From positions 1,922,001 through 1,986,000 of the forward strand of contig OZ020304.1 in NCBI GenBank assembly GCA_963971305.1: DNA of 64,000 bases, given 5' to 3'. Every line of letters begins with the position of its first letter. Position 1 is the first letter of the stretch. This DNA is from Arcuatula senhousia (taxonomy: Eukaryota; Mollusca; Bivalvia; Mytilida; Mytilidae). The notes below the pieces were generated by a model. It searched no databases. It was given only the letters and a program-made list of their open reading frames with translations, and was not told the origin of the DNA. This document shows, in pieces, positions 34,129-44,876 of the stretch. A program made the translations under genes and the position numbers.

Positions 34129-34236
34129 TCATGGACAAATTACTTCCTGTTGTGATTGTTTGAACAATTGAACACTGAATTTGTAGAGATCTTGGTCTGT
34201 GGGCTGTGGTGGATAGGAATGTGTGGTATCTATTGC
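34129..34236 (-). CDS. ZC3H13: ZC3H13 last coding exon
   Basis: A 108-nt exon, phase 0, with a TTTCAG acceptor and stop TGA at 34129-34131. Encodes AIDTTHSYPPQPTDQDLYKF and then SVQLFKQSQQEV before the end. The vertebrate protein has an equivalent LRLSLRLFKR-type helix near its C-terminus but extends further; here the protein stops almost directly after it. Confidence 0.85.
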   Translation of the reverse strand, partial: AIDTTHSYPPQPTDQDLYKFSVQLFKQSQQEVICP

Positions 34237-34313
34237 CTGAAACAGAAAATCACATTCAATATGAAACAAAATTGATAATATGATTTTACACATGTTATGA
34301 CTTTTCAAAAGTC

Positions 34314-35302
34314 GTTAACCTTTTGGGACTCCAATGAGGGAGATCTCCCTGAAACCAGTTTTAATTTCAGGGAGATTTTGCGTAGCGACATTTTTGTCTT
34401 AAAAATTGTGCGCATCAATCTATCACCAGAGGGAGCGTCTATCAACACTAACAATCTATCACCAGAGGGTTGATAGACGCTCCCTCTGGTGATAGATTGT
34501 TGTGCGCATATGAATAAATTCATGCTTAATACCAGGCTCTGATATTGTGTAAAATCACCTGTAATCATGGTAAAAGATGAAATTTATAACTACTTATTAT
34601 ATTTTCTTCTGGTTCAGAGCTCTATTTAGAGAGAGAAAGCTTTTCTTTTTCTAAAAATTTGGTATTTAAGACAAAGTGTTTGGGTAAATTTGAATTCAAA
34701 TAAAGCACACCACATTTAAAGGTGTTTAAAATGTTCATATGATCAAACTTATAGCCTAAATCCTTTCTTTTTGTGCACTTTTGTTTCATTTCTTAAAAGT
34801 AATAAATAGTTTCCATAAAGAAAGGGAAGTAATTTCGGTAATTGTTTCATTATTCCTAGTTTCTCTCCCCCTTACTATGTTACCCCCGATCTATAATTTT
34901 CAATGGAGATCGTAATTTTTAACACTCTCAGTATTCATTCAAAGTGTGGAAGCAATAAATATGTCACCCAGAAGATATAATTGGATTAAATTTCAACTCA
35001 TTTATTGTTCTCAACTCACTAATTAACACTATTTCGTGTGTTTTGATAACACTGACAGGTAAACAATAGGACAGATTATCGATTTTCAATCAGCTGATTG
35101 AGTAAACTCGTTGGTTGTTTCTTAAACTTTTAGAAAGGAAAGGAAAGAATGATTTTGGGACAAAAAATGTAAAATTACGGGAGATTATGCGGGAGGGTAT
35201 TAAAAGTCGGGAGTTAAGTGTCTCCCGCTCGGGAGTAATTTATTTCTCGGGAGATAGCTTAAATTTTCGGGAGGCTCCCGCAGGATTCGGGAGGGTTAAC
35301 AC
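34314..35302. repeat. Probable inverted-terminus element with palindromes and CGGGAG cluster
   Basis: Starts near GTTAACCTTTTGGGAC (34315) and ends near CGGGAGGGTTAACACC (35287-35302), a short inverted GTTAACC. Inside are the perfect palindrome AGGGAGATCTCCCT (34337-34350), a 30-bp perfect hairpin (34417-34498) and nine CGGGAG motifs counted on both strands at 35178-35291. Lies in the last ZC3H13 intron. The element boundaries are tentative. Confidence 0.4.
34417..34498. repeat. Perfect 30-bp inverted repeat with a third half-copy in the loop
   Basis: The arm 34417-34446 is the exact reverse complement of 34469-34498. The 22-nt loop contains another AATCTATCACCAGAGG, so the same motif occurs three times within 82 bp. 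Confidence 0.85.
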
Positions 35303-35737
35303 CTATGCTTTTGTTTAAATAGTGTGCTACTTTGATGTCATGCAATTTCATGCGCACATACAGGACAATAATTGGGTTGTTATATGGAAACATTTACCGA
35401 AATTGCTAAACACATTGTATTGTTGAGATTAATTATTGTTGCTTGCTTACAAATGTTACGTCTGGTTTTATCTCCACTCTACAGTTTATTCCGCTTTGCC
35501 CTATGATATCAAGGATAGGTGAAAAGACTGCCTTGTCTCACAAGATTGATAATTTAATACATGTAGGCACAACAAAAACAAAACAGTATTACATTTTTGT
35601 TTGACTATTGAACTCATAGTAATTTGTAAAATGGGTGCTTACTTATTAATAAACAAGTTTTGAAGATTATTATCCATACAATAAATGCCAATGCAGATTT
35701 CATGAGAAGTTTTTGTGACATTTTAAGACATGGTTAC

Positions 35738-35955
35738 CTTATCTACTTTACAGAGTTGTCTCCTGATATCCAGATCTCTGCGTGCACACAGCGCCCTCCT
35801 GAACGGGCCAATATTACGTAACAAAGATTGTCTCTCTCTTATTTTACTGGTTATAGATGAATGAATCACAGCAATGTCACTATGGAATTTGAATTCCTTT
35901 ACAGGTGCTTGTTCTTCTTGTTTAACATCTTCCTCTTTGGTTTCTGTTTTTGGTT
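35738..35955 (-). CDS. ZC3H13: ZC3H13 exon with conserved ALCARRDLDIRRQLC motif
   Basis: A 218-nt exon, acceptor TTTATAG, donor AAG/GTAACC, phase 1 in and 0 out. After a Glu/Lys-rich linker it encodes SLLRNIGPFRRALCARRDLD and IRRQLCK. This corresponds to the NLGPCCKALCFRRD block of human ZC3H13, part of the conserved C-terminal region by which this subunit binds the rest of the m6A writer-associated complex (WTAP, VIRMA, HAKAI). Confidence 0.9.
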
Positions 35956-36185
35956 CTATAAATATAAATCAATGAAGAATTAATCTCATCAGTTCAAATC
36001 AGGCGTCAATTTCAATTGCATAAAAGATGGAATCCTTCTTACTTTATTTCAAGAATGATCCAAAGGATCTTAGACTCTTCAGAATCAAAAACTGTCCAAA
36101 GGTCTCTAATGGGTCGAACTTATTAGATGACCCTTAAACATGAGATAGGCCTCAAAAAGTCAAATATAGCATTCATTCAAGAATG

Positions 36186-37309
36186 AACAAGAAACTCCAA
36201 GGAGCCTGAATCACTCACCGGGCTTTAATAATTACCTTTGCCAACAGCCTGTCATGGCATGAAACCATTGGAAAGCTCTATAAAGCTGAGCATTTAAGCC
36301 AGCAAATCAAATTTGGGGTCCTATAATGGTTATCTGACAATTTTGGCCCAATGGATAATTTTGTTGAGTTCTATTACTGGGTACCTGAACATTTAGGCAA
36401 GCAAAACATTTTCCCTATCTTTTATGGTTCACAATCTTCAAGGCCAAAACCTCCATTTTTGGGATTTAAGGGGCCATAACCTCTATAAGGGGTCATCTGA
36501 CAATATCAACTTAATGGACAATTTTATAGAGCTCAATTAGCTGAACATTTAAGCAAACAAAACCTTTTCCCTATCTTCTATTGTTCACAATCTATAAGGC
36601 AAAAACCACTATTTAATCATTTAAGGGGCCTTAACCCCTATAAGTGGTCATCTGACAACTTGGACTTTTTAAACAATTTTGAAGAGCTCAATTAGCTGAA
36701 CATTTAAGCAAGCAAAACCTTTTCCCTATCTTCTATCGTTCACATACTATAATGCAAAAACCAATATTATTGAAATTTAAGGGGCCATAACCCCCATAAG
36801 GGGTCATCCGATAATTTCAACCCAATGGACAATTTTGAAGAGCTTACTTAGTTGAACAATATGCAATTGAAATAACCTCAATATCTTATAATGTTCTTAA
36901 GATATGAGACAAAATAAGACGCAAATGCAGAAAAATAAAGAAAAGGGTCCATAATTCCCACATAATTTGTTGGAATTTCTTCAAAATGTCAGGTAGGTAG
37001 ATCTTGATGTGCTGATCACTTTTACGCGGTTCAGAATTTTGATATCTGTCAGGGTTTTTGAGTTATTTGCAAAAAACTGCTGTTTTATCCCCCATTCTAT
37101 TTTTAGAAACAGCAGCCAAATTTTTTTCCCGACCAATTCAAAATGAGGATTGTTTGTAGCCAACATATCATATATCATTCCTGAAAAGTTTCAGTTTAAT
37201 TGGTGTGGTGGTTTCAGAGGAGAAGATTTTTTTAAATTGTTAACGGACAACGATGGACACATATTGATGTCATAAGCTCACATGGCCTTTTGTAAGAGGA
37301 GCAAAATAT
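36186..37309 (+). repeat. CTCACCTGG-family element, diverged copy
   Basis: Left end CAAGAAACTCCAAGGAGCCT with CACTCACCGGG. Core units GGGGCCATAACCTCTATAAG at about 36468, 36620 and 36780. The right end is AGCTCACATGGCC (37276-37288) without a clear hairpin. In a ZC3H13 intron. Confidence 0.6.
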
Positions 37310-37600
37310 ATTACAGGTAGAGAAAAGCTGTTGCTTGCTTAGACCTTCAGCTCATTTTCAAAAGTTTTAGTGCCATATGGCCCTTTCAAGATCAAAAACA
37401 GAGCTTTTTCATGTTTTGTTCCATAGAATGAAAAGTATCGCAGAGAGAGAAAAGCTCGCTTAAACCTTCAGCTCGTTGAGCCCTACAAAGAGTTTTTAGA
37501 TGACTCCTTTCAGGGGCTGTAGCTTAAAGAAACCTTAATAGCTTAAGGAGTCAATAAGGACCAGGTTCACAATATAAGATACTTGGAGCCTCTTGTTTTA
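37310..37600 (-). repeat. CTCACCTGG-family fragment, inverted relative to its neighbour
   Basis: Reads in reverse: GGAGCCTCTTGTTT (about 37585-37598) is the inverted left end, GACCAGGTTCAC the inverted CACCTGG block, with core motif GCTTGCTTAGACCTTCAGCTC. Together with 36186-37309 it forms a head-to-head pair. Confidence 0.55.
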
Positions 37601-37999
37601 ACAATCTTGATGATGGCACCTTGCCAAGTTCTGGTTAGATAGTTTCCTGTTAATTTCCATGAAAATGTTTCACAAGGAAAATTGTAATAGTTACAGAGCT
37701 CTATTGTCAAGGGGTTTTGATTAATTCTCATGAAAAATACATCCTGACACAGCTCATCACGCAAGGAAATAAATGATTTTAAAATCAACAATAGAGAATT
37801 GTTTATCAAAGAGATAAACAGATAGGATGGTACTTTCTCCTCTCACCTTTGTGACTTGACTGTAAACCTTAAGACATGTATAATCCAACTAGTGAGATCT
37901 TTTCACCATTTTGACTTTACCAATAACATTTAGACATGTTCTTTAAATGATTGTAAATAGACAAGGCCATCATTAATTTTAATCTGACAGTTTTTCAAA
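37601..37999. other. Upstream region of the B-box gene
   Basis: AT-rich. A pyrimidine-rich stretch ending AATCTGACAG (37981-37990) could be the acceptor of a 5'-UTR intron just before the ATG. No clear promoter motif. Confidence 0.35.
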
Positions 38000-39688
38000 A
38001 TGGCTACAGCAATGCCAGGAGGACAGCTGGTAATTTCATGTGAGTTATGTGAATTGGATCAGAAAATAAAATGGATCTGTATACAGTGTAAAACTAAAAT
38101 GTGTGAAAACTGTGAAAAAGTACACCATAAAATAAAATTATCCTCTGATCATATGATTATGGACATTAAGGAAGTATCCATTGATAATCTGCCTACCCTT
38201 ATGCCTGACTTCACTAAAATGAAGTGTCCAGTTCATCAAGAACAATACTGCTGCTTGTTTTGTTCCAAATGTGACACTTTAGTGTGTCCAGACTGTATTA
38301 CCAATACCCATAAGAAACACAAAATGAAGAAGATCAGTGAGGCATATGAAACAAAACTTGCAGACTCCGAAAGGTTTAAAGTAGAATTGGAACAAAAGGA
38401 AAAATATGTACAGGAACTAAACACTGAATTCAGGAGGATTAAGGCACTTCAGATACAGGAGTGTAGTAAAACCAAAAAGGACATTTTACTTCAGGAGGAA
38501 AAATTAATGAAAGCTGTTAAAGAACATTCTAAAAAGTTCATAGATGAAGCAGAAAAAAAACACCAGGCAAATCTAAGAAAAATTGAGGAGAAGGAAAAGG
38601 AAATTGAAAACATGACGGAAAATATTCAGAAAAAAAGGTCTAATGTTGACGATCTTCTCCGTTTAGAGGGGTCAGCCAACATCTTTACAGAGAAGAATCC
38701 GTTCTCATTACCGACAGCACCAAACCTTGACATGTTCAGGTCAGAATTAGCCGTTTCCATGCAGATGGTCACAGGAGATGTCAAGACAATCTCCTCAGTA
38801 TTTGGCAAACTTCAAGACCATGCCATCCCATCTCCAAAGATACTTCTTAAGTTTTCCACTGACCTGCTACAATGCAATGACATACTAGCCACTCCTGATG
38901 GCATTATTTGGATTAACAACTGGAAAAGTAAAAAGTTGTTAAAGACACAAATTGAGAAAAAAGAACTAAAAATTTTAGCAGAGTTCAATATAGATGCAAG
39001 AGCTTCACTTTACAATGATGGAGATTTATTAATAGCTCCTCTGCATGGGTCAGTTCTTAAAATAATTAAATCACTAGCAGGCCATGGGAAGGTTGTTGAT
39101 ACAAATCATAACATATTTCCTGGAAGGCTAACTTCAATACATGTGGATGAAAACAACAGGATCCTCATTGGTGCAGGGTTAGAAGGACAGGACTTGGTAT
39201 ATACAGAAAGCCAGCTCATAGTTATGGACAATGATGGAAATAGGGAGAAGGAATTCCAGTATGATGCAGAAGGGCAACCTTTGTTTACTAATATCTTCTC
39301 CATTGCCTGTAACAGTATGGGCACTATTGGTGTAATAAACATTTTAAGTTACAACCCCTTCAATGGAAAGGTCATCATACTAGACATGCAAGGGCAAATT
39401 CACAACTATAATGGAAATAGTTCTATAAATAGCACAGAGCAACCATTCATGCCTTGTTGTATCAAAGCTTCACCATGGGATCACTTTATAATAAGTGAAC
39501 CCCCTAAACATCATTTACACATTCTGGATGAAGATGGAAGATTTTTGACATTAGTCAACACAAAGGAATTAGGAATAGATCTACCTGTATCCCTAAGCTT
39601 TACTAATTATTTGTTCATAGGTTGTGGAACTTATGAGTATCAAAAGGAAGGAGCTAAAATCTATGAACTAGCCAACTTCCCATGGTAA
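38000..39688 (+). CDS. B-box/coiled-coil/beta-propeller protein (TRIM-like, no RING)
   Basis: A 562-residue, single-exon CDS. The start ATG has a good context (AAAATGG) and begins the domain directly. First B-box: C14-x2-C17, C27-x2-C30, C35-x2-C38, H42/H51. Second B-box: C76-x2-H79, C88-x2-C91, C96-x2-C99, H104-x2-H107. A coiled coil covers about residues 115-225 (KVELEQKEKYVQEL and following). The rest, about 265-560, has repeating beta-strand blades such as LLQCNDILATPDGIIWINNW, resembling the NHL-like propellers of TRIM2/3/56/71-related invertebrate proteins. No RING lies upstream, so direct E3 activity is doubtful; a scaffold or regulator role is likely. Such genes are greatly expanded in bivalves and linked to immunity (general knowledge). 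It lies inside a ZC3H13 intron on the opposite strand. A 43-44 bp repeat of its last codons follows the stop. Confidence 0.9.
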   Translation: MATAMPGGQLVISCELCELDQKIKWICIQCKTKMCENCEKVHHKIKLSSDHMIMDIKEVSIDNLPTLMPDFTKMKCPVHQEQYCCLFCSKCDTLVCPDCITNTHKKHKMKKISEAYETKLADSERFKVELEQKEKYVQELNTEFRRIKALQIQECSKTKKDILLQEEKLMKAVKEHSKKFIDEAEKKHQANLRKIEEKEKEIENMTENIQKKRSNVDDLLRLEGSANIFTEKNPFSLPTAPNLDMFRSELAVSMQMVTGDVKTISSVFGKLQDHAIPSPKILLKFSTDLLQCNDILATPDGIIWINNWKSKKLLKTQIEKKELKILAEFNIDARASLYNDGDLLIAPLHGSVLKIIKSLAGHGKVVDTNHNIFPGRLTSIHVDENNRILIGAGLEGQDLVYTESQLIVMDNDGNREKEFQYDAEGQPLFTNIFSIACNSMGTIGVINILSYNPFNGKVIILDMQGQIHNYNGNSSINSTEQPFMPCCIKASPWDHFIISEPPKHHLHILDEDGRFLTLVNTKELGIDLPVSLSFTNYLFIGCGTYEYQKEGAKIYELANFPW

Positions 39689-40035
39689 AGGAAGGAGCTA
39701 AAATCTACCGAACCAGACTATTTCCCATGGTAAAGGAAGGAGCTTAAATCTATGAACTAGAATATTTCCCATGGTAAAGGAAGGTGCTAAAATCTATCAA
39801 CTAGACTATTTCCCATGGTAAAGGAAGGAGCTAAAATCTATTAACTAGACTATTTCCCATGGTAAAGGAAGGAACTACCGTAAAATCTATGAACTAGACT
39901 ATTTCCCATGGTAAAGGAAGGGGCTAAAATCTATCAACTAGACTATTTCCCATGGTAAAGGAAGGTGCTAAAATCTATGAACTAGACAATATACCATGGG
40001 AAAGGAAGGAGCTAAAATCTATGAATTAGATAATT
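39646..40035 (+). repeat. Tandem copies of the B-box gene's last codons
   Basis: A unit of about 43-49 bp containing GGAAGGAGCTAAAATCTATG and TTTCCCATGGTAA occurs nine times. The first is the coding end (KEGAKIYELANFPW plus stop, from 39646); others start near 39689, 39732, 39777, 39821, 39866, 39915, 39959 and 40003. Because 43-44 is not a multiple of three and each unit carries TAA, the extra copies are not translated as an extension. Confidence 0.85.
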
Positions 40036-40108
40036 TCCAATTGTCCATAGAACATAAAAAAAAACTTTTTACAAACGTGAAGTTGAATGATTATAATATT
40101 ATATGTAT

Positions 40109-40114
40109 AATAAA
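40109..40114 (+). other. Candidate poly(A) signal of the B-box gene (proximal)
   Basis: AATAAA about 420 nt after the stop codon, beyond the tandem repeats. A second AATAAA lies at 40308-40313; either could serve. Confidence 0.35.
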
Positions 40115-40329
40115 TATCAAGAAAGACCTGAAATCTATGAACTTGACCTTTTCCTCTAATAGATATGAAGAGAAGTTGCTTCACATACAAAAATACCCAT
40201 AAGAGACTCAAGGCTATTTTGCCAGTTACAGCAAAATAGCTGTCACCTTTTTAATTTGAAATAAGAACACTGGTGAAGAAATGAATGTCTGTATTATTTA
40301 CAAAATTAATAAAGTGTCATATCTCCTAT

Positions 40330-40670
40330 ATTTTTTTCATCAAAATGGCATTGCAATATGTTAACATAACCTGACAAACATTCCTACAAATTTTCAGCAA
40401 AATTTGTTATTAAAGCAGTCTCAGAAGAGTTGCACTCACAAAAGTACAAAAATGTATTCCTTTGTCATAAAATGCACCAAGTTGTTGAAGTCCAATAACT
40501 TCAATAAAATCAAATGGCATGACACATGATTAATTTCAAATGATGACAAACAATCCTACAAAGTTTCTGCAAAATCCCTTCAGCAGTTTTAGAGAATTCA
40601 TGCACAAAAGTGTGGTGGATGAACAGACAGACAGACAAAGACATCATCGAGTCCCTCTTTTGTGATGCGA
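40330..40670 (+). repeat. Tandem-core repeat fragment with GACAGACAGACA microsatellite
   Basis: Two diverged units: AAACATTCCTACAAATTTTC near 40376 and AAACAATCCTACAAAGTTTC near 40548. Both precede a GCAGT(C/T)T..AGAG block. A GAACAGACAGACAGAC run follows at 40621-40636. No clean terminal hairpin. Confidence 0.45.
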
Positions 40671-40696
40671 CAAGTTACATATCGGTAAATACAAAC

Positions 40697-40888
40697 CTGA
40701 CTTTTGTTGTTTAGAGACCTCATCCTGTATCTTATTAAACAGCTCTTCTCCAGCATACTGTTTAGATATCCCGACCTGAGCGAAGATATTAGCTGCCTTG
40801 TATCTGTTGAGGGCAGACCCAGTGACAGGGGGCTTGGGACGGACATCTTGTATCAAACTAGCCCAATCAATACCCAAGGCATCAATAC
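40697..40888 (-). CDS. ZC3H13: ZC3H13 exon with GIDWASL...VGISKQYAGEELF
   Basis: A 192-nt exon, phase 1 in and 1 out, acceptor CTATACAG, donor CAG/GTTTGT. Encodes IDALGIDWASLIQDVRPKPP, then NIFAQVGISKQYAGEELFNK. This corresponds to the human IDVDWSGL and MLRVGISKKLAGSELF blocks and is the most diagnostic part of the family. The 4.7-kb intron after it contains the plus-strand B-box gene. Confidence 0.93.
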
Positions 40889-40975
40889 CTGTATAGAAAA
40901 TTCATACTTTAATAAGGTTTGACTGGCAAATTTGTATCCAAAACATTATTTATAGATACTTGTAGGCATTTAGAA

Positions 40976-42960
40976 ACAAGAGGCTCCCAGGAGCCTGAAT
41001 CGCTCACCTGGTCTTGATGTTGACCCTATACTTTTGTAGAGCTAAATGAGCTGAACATTTAAGCAAGCAACAGCTTTTCTCTACCCGCAATAGTTTTTAT
41101 TCTATAGGCCAAAAACACCATTTTTCACCTATAAGGGGCCATAACCCCTATAAGGAGTCATCTGACAACTTCGACCCTATGGAGACTTTTGTAGAACTAA
41201 ATGAGCTGAACATTTAAGCAAGCAACAGCTAATCTCTATGTGCAACAGTTTTCATTCTGTAGGCCAAAAACATGAAAAAACGCTATTTTTCAGGGGCCAT
41301 AACCCCTATAAGGGGTTATCTGACAACTTCGACCCTATGGAAACTTTCGTAGAGCTAAATGAGCTGAACATTTAAGCAAGCAACAGCTAATCTTCTATCT
41401 GCAATAGTTTTCATTCTGTAGGCCAAAAACATGGCCGTAACCCCTATAAGGGGTCATCTGACAACTTCGACCCTATGGAGAATTTTGTAGAGCTAAATGA
41501 GCTGAACATTTAAGCAAGCAACAGCTAATCTCTATGTGCAACAATTTTCATTCTGTAGGCCAAAAACATGAAAAAACGCTATTTTTCAGGGGCCATAGCC
41601 CCTAAAAGGGATTATCTGACAACTTCGACCCTATGGAGACTTTCGTAGAGCTAAATGAGCTGAACATTTAAGCAAGCGACAGCTAATCTTCTATCTGCAA
41701 TAGTTTTCATTCTGTAGGCCAAAAACATGAAAAATCTTTATTTTTCAGGGGCCGTAACCCCTATAAGGGGTCATCTGACAACTTCGACCCTATGGAGAAT
41801 TTTGTAGAGCTAAATGAGCTGAACATTTAAGCAAGCAACAGCTAATCTCTATCTGTAATAGTTTTCATTTTGTAGGACAAAAACATGAAAAACCACTATT
41901 TTTCAGGGGCCGTAATCCATATAAGGAGTCATCTGACAACTTCGACCCTATGGAGAATTTTGTAAAGCTAAATGAGCTGAACATTTAAGCAAGCAACAGC
42001 TAATCTCTATCTGCAATAGTTTTCATTCTGTAGGCCAAAAACATGAAAAATCGCTATTTTTCAGGGGCCGTAACCCCTATAAGGGGTTATCTGACAACTT
42101 CAACACTATGGAGACTTTTGTAGAGCTAAATGAGCTAAACATTTAAGCAAGCAACAGCTAATCTCTATCTGCAATAGTTTTCATTCTGTAGGCCAAAAAC
42201 ATGAAAAATGGCTATTTTTCACCTTTAAGGGGCCGTAACCCCTATAAGGAGTCATCTGACAACTTCAACCCTATGGAGACTTTTGTAGAGTTAAATGAGC
42301 TGAACATTTAAGCAAGCAACAGCTAATCTCTATCTGCAATAGTTTTCATTCTGTAGGCCAAAAACATGAAAAATGGCTATTTTTCACCTTTAAGGGGCCT
42401 TAACCCCTATAAGGAGTCATCTGACAACTTCGACCCTATGGAGACTTTTGTAGAGTTAAATGAGCTGAACATTTAAGCAAGCAACAGCTAATCTCTATCT
42501 GCAATAGTGTTCATTCTGTAGGCCAAAAATATGAAAAAATGCTATTTTTCACCTTCAAGGGGCCGTAACCCCTATAAGGGGTCATCTGACAACTTTGACC
42601 AAATGGAGACTTTTGTAGAGCTTTTGATTCTGAATCAGTAGCGTGGCCTCAGATTTCCTCTATCTCTTATACTTTTTTATTTATAAGCCATAAACAGTAG
42701 TCTGACCCCCCTAGTCTATTTTTAGTAACGGCGGCCATGTTTTTTAACGGATCAAAAATCAAAACACAAGTTTGGTGCAGGACACCCTAAGGATCATTCA
42801 TACCAAGTTTCATTAAATTCTGTTTGGTAGTTTCAGAGGAGAAGATTTTTAAAAAATTGTTAACAGACGACGACGACGACGACAGACGACGACGACCACG
42901 ACGACGGACGCCAAGTGATGGTAATAGCTCACATGGACCTTCGGTCCAGGTGAGCTAAAA
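40976..42960 (+). repeat. CTCACCTGG-family tandem-core element, longest copy
   Basis: The left hairpin AGGCTCCCAGGAGCCT is followed by CGCTCACCTGG; the right end is GGACCTTCGGTCCAGGTGAG with CTAAAA. About ten units of 145-165 bp sit between (CAAGCAACAGCTAATCTCTA, GGGGCCGTAACCCCTATAAG), many nearly identical, then a unique 300-bp tail and (GAC)n at 42867-42910. Lies in a ZC3H13 intron. Confidence 0.8.
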
Positions 42961-43686
42961 AAGAAGGGATAAAGAGTGAATATGCAGACACAAAATCAAG
43001 TTATCAATATTGACAACACTCAATAGAGAGTTTTTTATCTTAAACTTTCATATCTTGAATGGTAACCACTATCTATCTTTGTAAATCGTTTCTTTTCAAT
43101 GTTTCACTTGAATTATGTTAAATCGCTGTGCTATTTACAAAGAAAGTAATTTGATTTGAGTTTAAATAGAAAACGTTTAATGCAAATACTAACAACTCAC
43201 TGCATTTCTCACATGCATGGTACCTAGCAATGTTTTCAGAGAAATTTTTAACTTAATATTGAAACTTTAACATAATACCTGTACAACTCTCAGATTAATA
43301 TAAGATAAAGGTGGACTGCCATTCTGCTATCGATTACCCTCATTAATTCACAATGAATTAATGTTAAAGTACTTTGGCTATCAATTTTTGAGGATTTGGG
43401 AACAAAATATATCTTCATAGATTTATGAATTTGTGGTTCAATTTATTGTCTGGAACTTTGTTGTAATTTTGATTTATATCACAGTATTATACATAAGTTG
43501 TTTGTTGGCAAAAAATTGTGGCATTAAATGGCCATATCAAGTTAATTTGTAAATGCTCATTGCCGCTCACCCCCTTTCAAAATGATCAGCCCTGATAAAA
43601 TTTTTTTCTATTTTTTCTTTTCTGTAGTTGAAATTTTAATTTTTTTTGTATTTGTCTTAATCATGTTTTCCTTTTTTATTTATCTA
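42961..43686. other. ZC3H13 intron with a MITE fragment
   Basis: Mostly unremarkable AT-rich DNA. 43365-43490 (GGCTATCAATTTTTGAGGAT, ATTTGTGGTTCAA) looks like a decayed fragment of the ACTGTGG MITE family. Confidence 0.35.
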
Positions 43687-44140
43687 CAAAGTGAAACTTA
43701 CAGTACAAACAAAGTCAACATTATGTTCTTGATGGATGGTATCATGAGGGGGAATCAAAGACTTATTCAGATTTTGTACTTCAAGAAAAAAATAAAGAAT
43801 AAAATTCTCTAACCAACTTATTTCTTTCTTGTTTCTTATTGCTGGTAGATGAGAATCTACAAATGAACTTGATGTGGCCTAAGTGGAGTAGCCTTGTGTG
43901 GACGTAATCGTTTCAGATTTTTTACTACAAACTGAAACCTACAGTACAAACAAAGTAGACATGGTATTCTTGATGGGTTGCATCATGAGGGGAATCAGAC
44001 TTATTCAGATTTTGTCTCCAAGAAAAAATAAACAATAAAATTCTTAAACCACCTTAATTCTTTTAATGCAGTCTATGAGAATTTACAAATTAACCTGATG
44101 TGGCCTAAGGGGAGTAGCCTTGTGTGGAGGTTTTCATTTA
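43687..44140. repeat. Tandem duplication of about 230 bp
   Basis: ACAGTACAAACAAAGT is found at about 43701 and 43940, and both copies then share CTTGATGG, CATGAGGGG, ACTTATTCAGATTTTGT and GTGGCCTAAG(T/G)GGAGTAGC, ending about 43915 and 44130. Non-coding, directly upstream (in plus coordinates) of a ZC3H13 exon. Confidence 0.7.
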
Positions 44141-44171
44141 AGGGGGGGGGCTACAGTAGTAAAGGACATAC

Positions 44172-44246
44172 TTTGTTTCTTCTCATGATCCGGTTCAAAT
44201 TCTTCGTCACTTGATATAGAATCCAAAGACAAATCATCTTCTGAAT
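44172..44246 (-). CDS. ZC3H13: ZC3H13 exon, acidic
   Basis: A 75-nt exon, phase 1 in and 1 out, acceptor ACTTACAG, donor AAA/GTATGT. Encodes DSEDDLSLDSISSDEEFEPD, an acidic Ser/Asp stretch in the position of the PISDDELDEIL segment of the vertebrate protein. Confidence 0.8.
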
Positions 44247-44778
44247 CTGTAAGTATAGAATATATCCATGTAAATGTTTGATAATATAAAACTTGGTTAT
44301 ATTGATGTAACACTTATGACTTTCAACCTTATCCATGAAAATGCTGCTGATTAGAGGTATTTTTTTTTAAATAGAGTCGTTTTAATAATTCCTTCCAAAT
44401 GTAAGCCCTGTTGCTAACTACTAACTGATCATTTTCAAAATAAATTTTACACGCCCTACCTTTCAATGAACTACTGTATCAACCAATAGTAGTGACTTTC
44501 TGAGCAAATCAAGTTTGTGATTGGACAATTTAAGATCATAACTAGAAACAGGTGTGACATTAAATATGACATGAAACATGACATTAAATAAAAGTTGAAG
44601 TAAAATTTCTCACGTGATTAGGTATTTTAAAGTTTGTAATTGGTTGAAATTTCAATTGTTACAAAAATAGAATAGGAAAGGTATTATTGCAACAATTCTA
44701 TATATGTACAGCATTTTAAAATTCAAAGTTGTATTGACACCTGTGTTGGTACATTGTATTTTGATAGAAATAACAAAC

Positions 44779-44876
44779 CTCCTGCTTCCTCTCCTTTCTC
44801 CTCTGACCTTTGTGTGACCTCTGATTTGACCTCTGACTCTTCTTTTTGACTTCTAACCTCTGACCCACTTCTTGGT
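44779..44876 (-). CDS. ZC3H13: ZC3H13 exon, charged
   Basis: A 98-nt exon, phase 2 in and 1 out, acceptor TTTACATAG, donor GAG/GTTTGT. Encodes PRSGSEVRSQKEESEVKSEV and a Glu-rich end. Low-complexity; placed by phase continuity on both sides. Confidence 0.7.
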
